From contig NW_009799179.1 in NCBI RefSeq assembly GCF_000213175.1, positions 1,251,713 through 1,315,712 on the forward strand: a DNA stretch of 64,000 nt. Direction: 5' to 3'. The notes below the pieces were generated by a model. The model was not told the DNA's origin and ran no database searches. It worked only from the letters and a program-made list of their open reading frames with translations. The number at the start of each line of letters is the position of its first letter. Within the stretch, counting starts at the first letter, position 1. A program made the translations under genes and the position numbers. Below are positions 1 through 10,787 of the stretch, piece by piece. This DNA is from Neurospora tetrasperma FGSC 2508 (lineage: Eukaryota > Ascomycota > Sordariomycetes > Sordariales > Sordariaceae).

Positions 1-630
1 TCGAGTTCCAACTTTCCTCTGATATCGAACCTCGCTGCAAGCTGGATGCTGGAAGGCAGCCCCCGTTGCGAATGGCGCCAGAGGTGAGGGGTGTTGAGAC
101 AGGAAAAAAAAACAGAAGAGAGTGGGAAGGGGGGGTGGAGATTTCCGATTCGTCATGCCCAGTTGACGTCGCAATTGACGGGGGCAAAATAGAGAGGAAA
201 CCCACCAAAAAACTTGTAAGGTACATATTGCAACACACTATTGAGGGCGAGACGTAGGTAGTAGGTAGGTACCCGACTTTGGGACCAAAGATGGATCCAG
301 AGCGGCACAACATGCCCGAGCCGATCTCGTGGACGCATGCCGCATCCATCCTGAGTGGTGAATCCTTCCTTCGGGGCGGCCCTTTTTTTTCTTTTTTTGT
401 GTGTCTCATGTTTCTGCGCAGGCAGGAGTGCAGCTGTTGCATCGTTGCATTGCTTGAGGAGTATCGACAACGAATTGATTTCAACCATTCATCATTAGGA
501 ACCAAACCGGAAACCACTGTCGACCTGACTGACTCGTTTGCGGGACTCGTCGGCAGGCTTGTTTTTGGAACTGAAGGAAGGCACTCGTCCAAGGAAATCC
601 GAAAGGCAAGTACACTACACTAGAACCCAA

Positions 631-651
631 TGGGGGGGGGGGGGGGGGGGG
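631..651. repeat. 21-nt poly-G run
   Basis: Uninterrupted run of 21 G on the plus strand. Such runs are rare in fungal genomes and difficult to sequence, so the exact length may not be reliable. Confidence 0.9.
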
Positions 652-904
652 TACAGGAAAGCGGGGCGTCGGCCACCTACACAGTACGTACTTAGCTTCA
701 AGTTCCTCCTGCCAGACATAACGAATGGTGGAGTAGCGGCCAGCCCTCTAGTGGAGCCCTCAATCGCCGTCGGCCAACGGGCGCGCACCGCTTGGCGCCA
801 GTGGATAGTGCAGACAATGTTCCCGAACTCTCGGGACCAAGCGAGCCTTTCCATTGGCCTTCCTACGGACAGAATTTCTCGGTTCCAAACTGTCGGGTCG
901 TGGG

Positions 905-918
905 AACCCTAACCCTAA
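905..918. repeat. Two-unit telomere-like motif
   Basis: The plus strand reads AACCCTAACCCTAA, two units of the TTAGGG telomere repeat on the complementary strand. A similar pair, TAACCCTAACCC, lies at 33769-33780. Two units are too short to prove an interstitial telomere and can occur by chance. Confidence 0.5.
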
Positions 919-3900
919 TGCCTTTTTTTCCCTTTTTTTTTGTTTTTTTTTTTTCTTTTTTTTTTGTATTTCGTGCTTTTGTGTTTTCTGTCATTGACCA
1001 TTTTGCCTTCCCTTCATTGCCTCGTCCACAATCTATTTCCCGTCCTTTCTTTTTTTCTTATTAGCACGGCGTAGCGCAGCAACTCGCAGCCTTTTGTTAT
1101 TCTTCCTCTGGCCCTCTCTCTCTCTCTCCTCCGTCTCTGTCTCTCCGCCGCCGCCACGCACCTCCAGTGGCATCGATCACTGCACGCCCGCATCGATCAC
1201 TGACAATGCATGATGTGAATGGCCGGCACCACCACCACCACTCAAGTTCACCACCCCCCTCTCCTGGGCGCTGCTGGCTGGCTGTCGGAGAGCGGAGCCT
1301 CTTCAGGACTCAGCTGCAGAAAGATATCTTTTCGGGTACCCTAGACGGAACGAACAGCCAATCTCGCAACAACAACTCCTTTTCTTTCCCGGATGCAGCT
1401 CACTGAAATTTGACAGGCTGAGAAGAATGCTGCCGAAGGGCGGTCATGACTGCTGCAGACTGCATGCTGCAAGTCCAGGTACCGGAACTGCCAGGCCGAC
1501 CACGCTATTGATTTCAAAAACTCGCCAGTCCCAAACCCTCGGTATCGTCTCCTGTCATGTGAGTGGCAGTCGTAATAAGCTGTGGCAGGGTGTTGAGTGT
1601 CTCTTCCTTTGGACAAAGTGTTGTTGTCGTTGTGATTGGACCATTACCTCGTCTCACTCATCCGCGCCCGTCATGAAGATGACTTTCGGCTGCTACCGTC
1701 CCGAGCAACCCTCGAACTTGACGTGGCACCGCATACTGCCCCTTTTTTTGCTTTTGTATAACGTATTGGTTGCACCATCCATCAGTCAGGCTCCTGTGCC
1801 ACGATGCCGTTACTACCATCGACACTCGGGGGACAGTTTTGGGCCTGGCGAGCCTGGCTCAGTTCATCGGCAATTGATTGCTCAAACAAGCCCCCCTGTA
1901 TTGTATGATGCACTGCAGGGACTGAGAGACAGACGGCCCCTCAACCTGTAACGCTCAAGCCGCTGCGCCGCGACAGCCCTCTAGGCCGTCTCAGCAATTA
2001 TCCAAGACGGATGACCACTTCAGGTACTGAATGCTTGCAGGGAACTTGAAGATCATGGAAATGGTTATGATCAGTCACATCTTTCGGTCGATGTCATCGC
2101 TATCGGTACCAGCGGGACCGAAAATGACGGGTGAGGGACGGCCGTCCCGTGTACCTAGCGAGGTGTGCAACTTTATATTGAAACTTGGCCAATGATGATT
2201 AAAGCCGGTGGATAGTCAAGCGAGCTGCAACTCGTTCTGGATTCCGTAAGCTGTGGTCGGTGCTCGGTGGTGATGGTGGTGGTGGTGGTGAAGTCTTCTT
2301 CAGCGTTAAGTTGTCTCGTCTCTGCCGGAGAGTTGCCATTCGCAAAGAGGACTGGACGCTCAAAGTGAGACCAGCGGAACACAGTGTGTCCCGAAATGAT
2401 TTCAAACGGTGCTCGTCCTCGTTGGCTTCAGTTGGGCTGTGCAGGGTATGTGTGGGGGCTCAGGGGTGTTGTTGTTGCTCTGGGGTCCAAAAAGACAAAA
2501 TGCTACCTGGCATGTGCCAACCCTCACGCCATTCAACCGCTCCGGCCAATCAGAAGGGCGCTTCTGTAATGGGAAAGTGCCAAGGCTGGTTGTTGAGAGT
2601 TGAAATTCCAATTTTTCAGCCACTGCGTGTATTCGTTCAGTGCAACATGGGCCGGCCTACCTGGCCAACTTGCAGAAACAAGCGCGGTGACGAGAGTCTT
2701 CTAGAGAGAGACAGGTACATTTCCTACATACCACAGGTACATCGCTTCTTCGGCTTTCAAAACACCACCTTGAAGCCATGCTTGAATACATAGGGAGGAG
2801 GAAGGGGGGGTGCAGAACTTCATCGTACCTTGTCCTTGACGCCGAGCTTCGTTTGACAAATCCCCGTGCCTATTTACGCAATGTGGGGATGCCTCTAGTA
2901 AAAGATCGATCCCGCCGTGGGCCTTCCGCTGCCGTCCGTCAACCGAAGACCGTCTTGTGATCTCCAGAGCTTCTCAGAGAGGAGTTTAGTGTACTATGTA
3001 CACTACACTAGAGGACGAAAACCCTCATATCCTGACTGCCAAGCGTAATAGCCATGCTATTAAGGCAATTTGCGTTCTTCCACCACTCATCGGGATCGCA
3101 TTTAGTTAGCCGAGCTTATACTCTTTTACTAGTGTAGTGCTAGTGGTTCCCTAATAGGGAGGAGGGTATCTCGGTACACACACGGTGCTCTTTCTCGAAA
3201 ATGACGCCAGGTGTTGCGATTGGCTTGCTTCCCGAGGAACTGCCCAGCTCTGCCCATAATCGAGAATGGTTCAATCGTTTATTTCATTTTTTTCTTCTTC
3301 TTTTCTTTTCTCGATAACGCTTTGCTGATTCAAAGTCTGGTGGCTTTGCGGGTTTAGTACGGATACATATGTAACTGAGTCATGGTCAGAGCAAACTACT
3401 AGAATTACAGGGAGTAATCAGGCATATTGGAAAACCCCGCTACCACAATACAAAACGCCCGTCCACGGCGGTGTAGACAAGTAAGTGTTGTAGGACGACG
3501 ACGCGCAAAGTTTGCCCATGTGCTGCCATTTTGGGTCCAGTCAGTTAGCTCGGGTTTCAATGTGTCTTGGGATCATGAAGATGAAGAATGATTGTTGTCG
3601 AGTGGAGGACAGGCTGTGGGGAACGGCACTTCTTCTCCTTCCTGGTTGGTGCCGTTGCGAACCTCACTCCATCATGAGAACGGACCCGACCCGGCAGCGG
3701 TGACATCGGTCCGGCAGTGGATCCCCGAATCATCAACATGAGAGCCCGATGGGACATGTACATACTGACTGATTACCAACTCATTCCGGCACTATGTATG
3801 GAAGACGGCAACAATTCGAAGCAGCAGGAGGGGTTTTTTTCTTCTTTCGCATTAAGGGGTGCCTCACTTACATACTGAACTGGGAATTCGGGCCGCAGAA

Positions 3901-5338
3901 ATGTTTGCGTCTAATGGATCAGGTTGGAGTTTACCCATGTGGTTGCAAAAGAGGGGGCTTGCATTAACAGGGGACATGACTATACACGAATGCGCCCGTG
4001 GGCATCAACACAGTTGAGGATGCTTGTCTGCAAATGTTGAGTTGCGTCGCGTTTCGGACAGATGGAAATGAAGGAGAACAATGCTCGAGACTGACTGCTG
4101 GCCTTCAACGTTCGACCTTTTCAGGTATCCCAGAGTCGGATCTCTTCTTGCCCGTGCCTAGGCTCATCTCTGCTACCTCTAACCGCCTTTGGGTTCTCCC
4201 CTGGCCTCGTGCCATGGACGGACGGTGCGTGGGAAGCGATCGACGGCGAAGGGTTCCCCCGTCCAACCCTCAAGGCCGAATTGCCAGTGGAAAGTCACCT
4301 TGCGGTTCCCCGGCGCGAGCCCTACTGCCCTAGGGAAGGTGCCCGAGATGGCCTGAAGGATGTTCCTTCCACCTCATCCCAGCAATCCCCATACTGCCTG
4401 ACTGCCCGCTACTAGCGACTTGGCGGGGACAAGACGGGTGAGGGAACCGCAACTGCCTGGCCCGTTGACTCGGTATCTTGCAGGGCCGGGTGGTGGTTAG
4501 GTGAGCGCTAACACCGCCAGGGAGAGCACAGGGTGGGTCCGCGGAAGGCCAACCTCGTTCGCCTTGTTGGCAGAATGGACTCCCCTCCCTAGGCCTCGAG
4601 GTAGCTTGGGTAGGTATGGAGGTGCTCCTATTTCCGACGAGATTAGCTTCTCATTTTTGCTTTTTTTACCCTATCACTTCATCATGTTTGATTGGCCTTG
4701 ACCGCCATCATCCCAGTTCCGGGTGCGCGTCCCTCAGCCCTTGACTTTCGCGGATCGGATTTGTCTGTCCCGGCTGGAGACGGCCAGTGGAAATCGTCGG
4801 CTGCTCTGCTGGAGGAAGTCGCAATGACGGCTGTGATAACCGAATCGGACGAGCTCCTTCCTCGATAGGGAAGGAGGAGGTGCTTCCATTACTACCTTAG
4901 GACTCTCTAGTAGCATACACTGTAGTGGCATATCACGGAAATCGGTCCTTAATCTCCAGGTGCGACATGCCGTTACGCATGGCAGTACAGCTGTCCGGCA
5001 CCTGTAGAACCGCATCGAAAAAAAAACTTGGTTGCTGTTCATCCTTGCAATGAGCCGAGGTATGGACTTGGATTCTAGGCCCAACACCTTACTCACATCA
5101 CCCTCTTGTGAGCTTCTCCCGGCTGTCTCAAATTATTTGTCATTTACCCTGGTATGCTAGAAGAGGAGCTTACACAGCGGCGTCAACTCTTCTGGGGAGC
5201 TTCTCAGTAGGGCAGCTGTAGCCAGGATCTGTAGGTTTTCCCGCCAATCTTCTACGAGTAGGCGTGTAGGCAAAGATGCTGGTGGTGGCTGGGACACTTT
5301 GACGATGGAAAGCCTCAATGGCTAGCATCGCGTTTTGC

Positions 5339-7273
5339 TTAGGCTTCTTTAGGGTCATCTCTGGTTGACCTGAATCTCCATTGTCCATCTTCATCCCTGT
5401 ACATGGCAATCCGGATATGCCCAACTCTGTCCATCAAGCCGCCTGGCACGTCCATGCCATCCCCGACGTGGGCATGAATGTTGTCGTCGACTCGGACGAA
5501 CAACATGGGCAACGCATCTCCTTTCCAAGCAGACACTCCATGACGAGCACTGATGACAACGGTACGGACAAAGTAGTAGAAACTGATCAGTAGCATGCAG
5601 CCGGGGTAAAACATCCACCACCACTGAACTCTGATAAAAGGCGCAAGCTGCGTGGCAGATCCAGCATATACCTTGGTGCCGCCCAGTCCGTTGGAGAGTC
5701 TCCCATTGATACGAAATTCGGCCGTCATGGCTCGCGTGAAGCTCTCCATCCAGGCCTCCAGGTTATTGGTTGCGTTCCACATGGCTTCAACCCAGTCCGA
5801 CGAGTAATCCAGCATGTTTGTGTCGGCGCGGACCACTCCAGACGTTATGTCAGCCATGAACGATCGCAAAGCAGTTATGGCCTCATTGGATACCGAGTAG
5901 GTCGTCGTGTTGTCAGCATTTAGATAGTCAGGCAGGCCGATGAAGGAATACCCAGCGCCATGGAGGTTACCACCAACGACATGTGCACGTTCCGTGGTGG
6001 ACCAGTTTCCCACAATGGTCTCATTGTGCGTCCCATCATAGACCAGGAGCTTGAAACTCTGGACGCAGAACCATAGAGCACATTCGGTACCCGTGACCGA
6101 CAATCCCTGATCTTCAGATTGGACGAGGGAGAGCATGTCAAAAACCGAAAAGTAGGCCCGATTTGTCGACGTGATGGGATGAGATGTTCCGTTGGAGGGA
6201 GCTACTTTGAAGATGTTGAACTCGGCCGCTGGATCCATGGGAACATCCAGTGTGTTACCGGAGTCAACGCTGTATGTGCACATGCGTGAAGTTTCATTGC
6301 AAGTCGATGAGACGTTGTTGACTGTGACACACTCTCCACAAGCCGCCAAAGTCGGAAACACTGGCCAAGAACAGTTTCCGGTTTCGCAGTACACAGGGAG
6401 CCTCGACATCTCGGTCGAGATGATGCCGCTGTAAATGGCTGCCTTTGTAGAGAGCGACGGTACCAAGTCTCCAAGGTAGCCTCCTCGCCTCATATAAGCG
6501 TCCTAGACTTCGGATCGTGGAGGAGGCGGTGCCGGACCGTACCCACGGTTGAGAATTCGGGGACGCTGCTCAAAGAGAACCATTTGCTGGCTGAAGGTTT
6601 CAAACCAGTGTGATAGGATGATGATAAGTGCACCGATACACCCAAGATGTTTGAGCTTCATCCGCCAGAGTAAGCGCAAGCTGCCTCGTATTCCTCGAGA
6701 CGATCCATCAAAGACGCTGAAGTCCGATAGCAGCGCATCGTGGCTGTAACGTTGTTGCGAGATTTCCGATACCCAAAGCCACGCACCTTGGCTTAGGCAA
6801 GAGCCAACGAAGCCCATTAGTGAGAGTCGGAAGATTGTGACCATGACAATGAGGACCGAGTCAAATTGTACTCCGACACCCAATTCAGGCACAAGCTGGT
6901 TGTCGTAGTATCTGAGAAGAATCACCAGCCCAACTGCCGTGAAAACGCATATGATGGCGTACCAGAACTCTTGCTGCCACTAAGCTGCGTAGGTGAAATG
7001 TTTTCTGGCACGAGCCCTCTGGCTGGGGCGATGCGGAACTCCCTGCTTCTCCAGCTCTGGCCCAAGGTCAATATCAGTGAAAGCCTCGTGCACTTCGTCT
7101 TTGTCTGGATGGGAGGCAAAGGTCATATCTCGGCGTTCTTCCGGCTGTTGAGTATCGATCCGGTGACTGGTCCTGGGAGATAAATGCTCAGATGGTTCTC
7201 TGATGCTGCTGATGGGTACGTGGCGGCGAGTACCGCTCTCGCTCACTCCGTCGCCTGCAGCCCAAGGATCCAT
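5339..7273 (-). pseudogene. DUF3176-family membrane protein, frame broken by two TAG codons
   Basis: A continuous reading frame of 645 codons runs from ATG 7273 to a stop at 5339, interrupted only by TAG at 6980-6982 and TAG at 6503-6505. The parts form one DUF3176-type protein: a polar N-terminus of about 97 residues, a membrane segment (EFWYAIICVFTAVGLVILL), two more hydrophobic segments around the YDN and KLKHLG motifs, a large luminal or external region with the family signature TGNCSWPVFPTLAACGEC and several N-glycosylation sites, and a final membrane segment near QWWWMFYPGCMLL followed by a basic tail. Function of this fungal family is unknown. The breaks could be nonsense mutations, or each TAG could sit in a short intron: a 60-nt candidate ends at 6980 but has a poor GTTCCG donor, and a 54-nt candidate over 6503 lacks a branch site. 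It shares a 598-bp promoter interval with the agmatinase-like gene. Confidence 0.65.
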
Positions 7274-7871
7274 TGCGCAAGACGGAGGAGGCTGGATGGG
7301 TTGAGTACGCTGGAAATTTATTTCAAGGTGAGGCGAAGCTGTTGAAAGATGCTAGCGAGGTCCTGCGCAAACGGATACTGGTGGTGATAGGTTGGATATC
7401 GAAGTTAAAGATGTTAGGTCACGAAGACAAGGTGCTGGTGATGTGATGGAGAGAGAGTCTCTTTGTAATGGGGCGATGACTTGACTGACCACTGCAAGAC
7501 TTTCCTCCTTCGGGAAGGACCGAGGTTGTCTCCATCTCGATCGCATCGCGTAACGGGATCACTGGACCTTCCGCAACTTTCCATATCATCTTACATGGCA
7601 GGTGATTCTGACAAAAGATAACTGGAAAACACGGAATATGCTCTGTGTGATTTGAGGGCAAGAGTAGGCTGTGCAACTGCTCCCAGTCGACAGAGGGTAT
7701 TGATGAGGCGGAGCGACATGACGCAAGCCTCCATGGACCGGTATAAGGACTCGGACCTCCACATCCTCCTTCTAGGAAGCAGATACTATCATAAGCTTCA
7801 GGATGACCATTTTCCTTCCACTTCTTTTGGATTCCCAAATGATGAGTGAAGGTATTTTTTCCGTAATCAGC

Positions 7872-9529
7872 ATGAGATCATTTGTGTTCTTTTCCCTCGG
7901 CATCGGCGGGGTAGTGGCGCACGGTATCCCTCATTCCTTCTCCTCCTCCTCTTCGTCCTTCTGGGTCTCCAGCAACAACAGAGGACATCTAACTTCGCTT
8001 GATGACCCAACTGAAGACGACATCGATATCGTGACGGGAAGTCAGTTTCACGGACTCAAGACGTTCGCCAGCCTTCCCTATGTGAATTGTTTTTCGGACG
8101 AAGAAGCGGCCTCCAAGAAATACGACATTGCTGTTCTTGGCGCTCCCTTTGATACGGTTCGTCTTGTTTCTTTCCTCTTTGGCAAGATTAGCCCAGTTGT
8201 CTTACCAGAAACACACTTTCTTGCAGGCTGTCACCGGACGACCAGGAGCCCGCTATGGGCCGACAGGAATTAGAATCGGAAGTCAACGCCTTGGAGGATT
8301 CGATTACTACACGGGTAAGTACGTTTCGGCTTTCAACCTCTCTGCGGCACTTACTGCAGTACCACCACCACCATCTCAAGGACCGACCATCGAGTTCCCC
8401 AATTCTCGAGCTATGGTACCTCCAAAGTACACAGTGGTACCCAATATAGATGATAACTCATCGCCAAACAAAACCCCACTGAGAATACCACTCGAAAATT
8501 GTTAAGGTCACCGCTCCCAGATTCCAACTAACTCGATGTAATGGTTGGTTACTTGCAGACGAAGATGCATTGCATGAATGGGCTACCATCGTGGACTGCG
8601 GCGACGCAACCTTGACCTGGCTCGACAATACCGTTGCCTTCAAGCATCTCGACAAGGCGCATCGAGTCATATCCGGACGGCCCACCGCCAACGACACGGT
8701 TGCAACGGTGCCGAGAATATTGACGTTGGGTGGTGATCACAGCACCACTCTTTCGGCACTGCGATCAACGTTTCAACGATGGGGTCAGGTGTCGGTGATA
8801 CATTTCGATAGTCACATCGGTGAGTGTGTCGATGCGGCAGCCTAGCATGTGACCACTAACCTCACGACAGACACATGGAGTCCCGACGTTCTCGGAGGCA
8901 TCTCTGACTATGCGTAAGTCAATCTTCCAGACCCAAACAGAGGCACTCATCGAGGCTCAAAGACAACTCACTAAGTAACACTCCCTGTGGGCACAGAGGT
9001 CTCAACCACGGAACCTTCCTCCACATCGCCCACGAAGAAGTAAGGTCCCCTCATCGACCGCTCATAACATCCACCCAATTACTGACACAGAGTCCTCCAG
9101 GGATTAATCCGCAACACCTCCATCCACGCCGGCACTCGCGGCCCTATTATTATGCACAGTGACCGCGATAACGACAAGCGCTGCGGCTTCGCCGTCATCA
9201 CAGCCCGGGACATTGACAAGCACGGTAGCGATTGGATCATCTCCACCATCAAGGCCCGAGTGGGTAACTCGAGGGTGTACATCAGCGTCGATATTGACGT
9301 TCTGGATCCGGCGTTTGCTCCGGGCACGGGCACCGCTGAGCCAGGTGGCTGGTCGACGAGGGAACTGCTGACTATCATTGACGGGCTGAGAGGCTTATCT
9401 GTCGTCGGGGCCGATGTGGTTGAGGTGAGTCCGGTTTATGATAATACGGGGGAGACGACGGTTTTGGCGGCTGCGCAGGTTGGGCTGTCGCTCATTAGTT
9501 TGATGGTGGCGAGGCCGGTGAGTGACTGA
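7872..9529 (+). CDS. Secreted agmatinase-like ureohydrolase
   Basis: Member of the arginase/agmatinase family, binuclear manganese enzymes that release urea from guanidino compounds such as agmatine. Six exons are inferred: 7872-8156, 8227-8314, 8559-8819, 8871-8913, 8997-9039 and 9101-9529, joining in frame to 382 residues. Metal-binding motifs are all present: GGDHS, HFDSHIDTW (usually HFDAHLDTW) and SVDIDVLDPAFAPGTG; HEEGLI and the IHAGTRG segment also fit agmatinases. Exon 5 is joined through the acceptor ending at 9100; the AG at 9090 would shift the frame. I chose ATG 7872 because it gives a clean signal peptide (MRSFVFFSLGIGGVVAHG); in-frame ATGs at 7803 and 7839 lie upstream. A TATAAG element is at about 7752. 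The true substrate cannot be told from sequence; agmatine or another guanidine compound is likely. Secretion suggests scavenging outside the cell or in the endomembrane lumen. Confidence 0.9.
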
Positions 9530-9987
9530 TGGATCATTGCGAGCGGTTGTGCTGGTTAGCCTGCAGTGATGCAGATAAAGCAAAGCAAAGCAAAGGTTCG
9601 AACGTCTACAAATCTGGATTGACACCATCTTCTGTGCTCGTAGTACCGTACATTACAATGCCGGTTTGCTTGTTAGTTTGTTATATCAATTACGTGTTCA
9701 ATGGGGTAGTTTTGGGGCTCTTATTAACCTTTCCAGAGAGAAACTGTCCTTCATTTGAAGCGATACGGGACAATGGCAAGGGATTGCATCATCATAGAAG
9801 CCTCTAATAGATATCCCCTAAGTCTCTTTCTATCTCCAAGGCCTTGAAGACGCGATAAAAAGCCAAACTCTTTTCTATATCCAGTGAAGCCTTAACCCTT
9901 TGGACCAGACTAAGAAAACAAATCAGGGCTAAATTGTACTTACACTGGTCTCCTCGCCGTTTCGGCATCAGTACACATTCCGCGAAG

Positions 9988-10021
<34 letters not shown>

Positions 10022-10787
10022 AGTAGCAATTAGGCAAGCATCAAATATTGAGACCATTGCTAAATTTGTTCAATTTGGTCGAAGGAATAGAGTAACGGAT
10101 ACGGTCAAGGTCAAAGAACACACAAGACACCGAAATCACCACGCCAAATGCACCCAAGTGATAAGGAAAAGTCCGTAATAAAACTTGATAATGGGTTACA
10201 AGAAAAAGAACATCTTCCCCAAGGTTTTGCTTTACTGTTGACCCTTTTTTCCACTTGGTTTATCTGCGTCGTTTTGCTAAGCGTGGCAGTCTTGCTCCGG
10301 CAGGTATTCATGGGGAAGTTAAAGCAAAATATCGTGGAAAGTCAGCAAAATGAAAGACGATCAAAACGGGGAGAGGGGGGTTTGGTTGGGGTTATCTGAC
10401 CTAACTCACAGACGAATGGACAGCGCCGTTATCTTGTAGATCCTTTTGGGATCAGAAGTGGCGTCGAGGGCAGAGAGGAAACACGTACTTCTACCAGTAG
10501 ATGACAGAATGCATCACCATCTTTCAACAGACGACTGGGCAACGGACCAAAAACGAATCTCCCCTTTTCATTCTCTGTCTGATGGGTGAAAACAACAAAC
10601 GCCGTGCTCAACAATACTGATCATGACAACGCAACAGACAAACAAAACTGCGGCGTAATAACAGACTCTCGTGCTTCTCATCGTCCCCACCCATATACTG
10701 TGTCATAATGTCATTACGCTCTTCTCCTTGCCAGCCATACCCTCGCACATTCTGCTCGCTGTCCTTCCATCTACCCTCGACCACCTT
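9530..10787. other. Convergent intergenic interval
   Basis: 3' flanks of the agmatinase-like gene (plus) and FAB1 (minus) meet here. It contains a 33-A run at 9988-10020. No protein-like frame was seen; the frames present are short and of random composition. Confidence 0.7.
9988..10020. repeat. 33-nt poly-A run
   Basis: Uninterrupted A run in the convergent interval. No target-site duplication or retroelement body adjoins it, so it looks like a simple mononucleotide repeat rather than a retroposition scar. Confidence 0.9.

Larger units (their letters stand above)
1..5338. other. Non-coding stretch with no supportable gene
   Basis: I read both strands and found no frame with protein-like composition or a convincing chain of exons. 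It contains a 21-G run at 631-651, two telomere-type units at 905-918, T-rich tracts near 920-965, a CT-rich segment at about 1010-1165 that looks like a promoter or leader of a plus-strand transcript, and a short inverted repeat at 2988-3004. The longest open frame (1427-1951) has cysteine and serine content like random sequence. The region also includes the 3' flank of the DUF3176-like gene. Confidence 0.6.

Noticed and set aside
905-918. Interstitial telomere
   Set aside because: Two repeat units are too few to claim a former chromosome end; kept only as a repeat feature.
2738-2765. Segment resembling the start of U2 snRNA (ATCGCTTCTTCGGCTTT)
   Set aside because: Only about 16 bases are similar and the next, highly conserved bases of U2 are missing.
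3870-3938. Possible minus-strand first exon starting MGKLQPDPLD before a GTATGT donor
   Set aside because: The only in-frame acceptor lacks a branch site and the next exon has no features; chance is likely.
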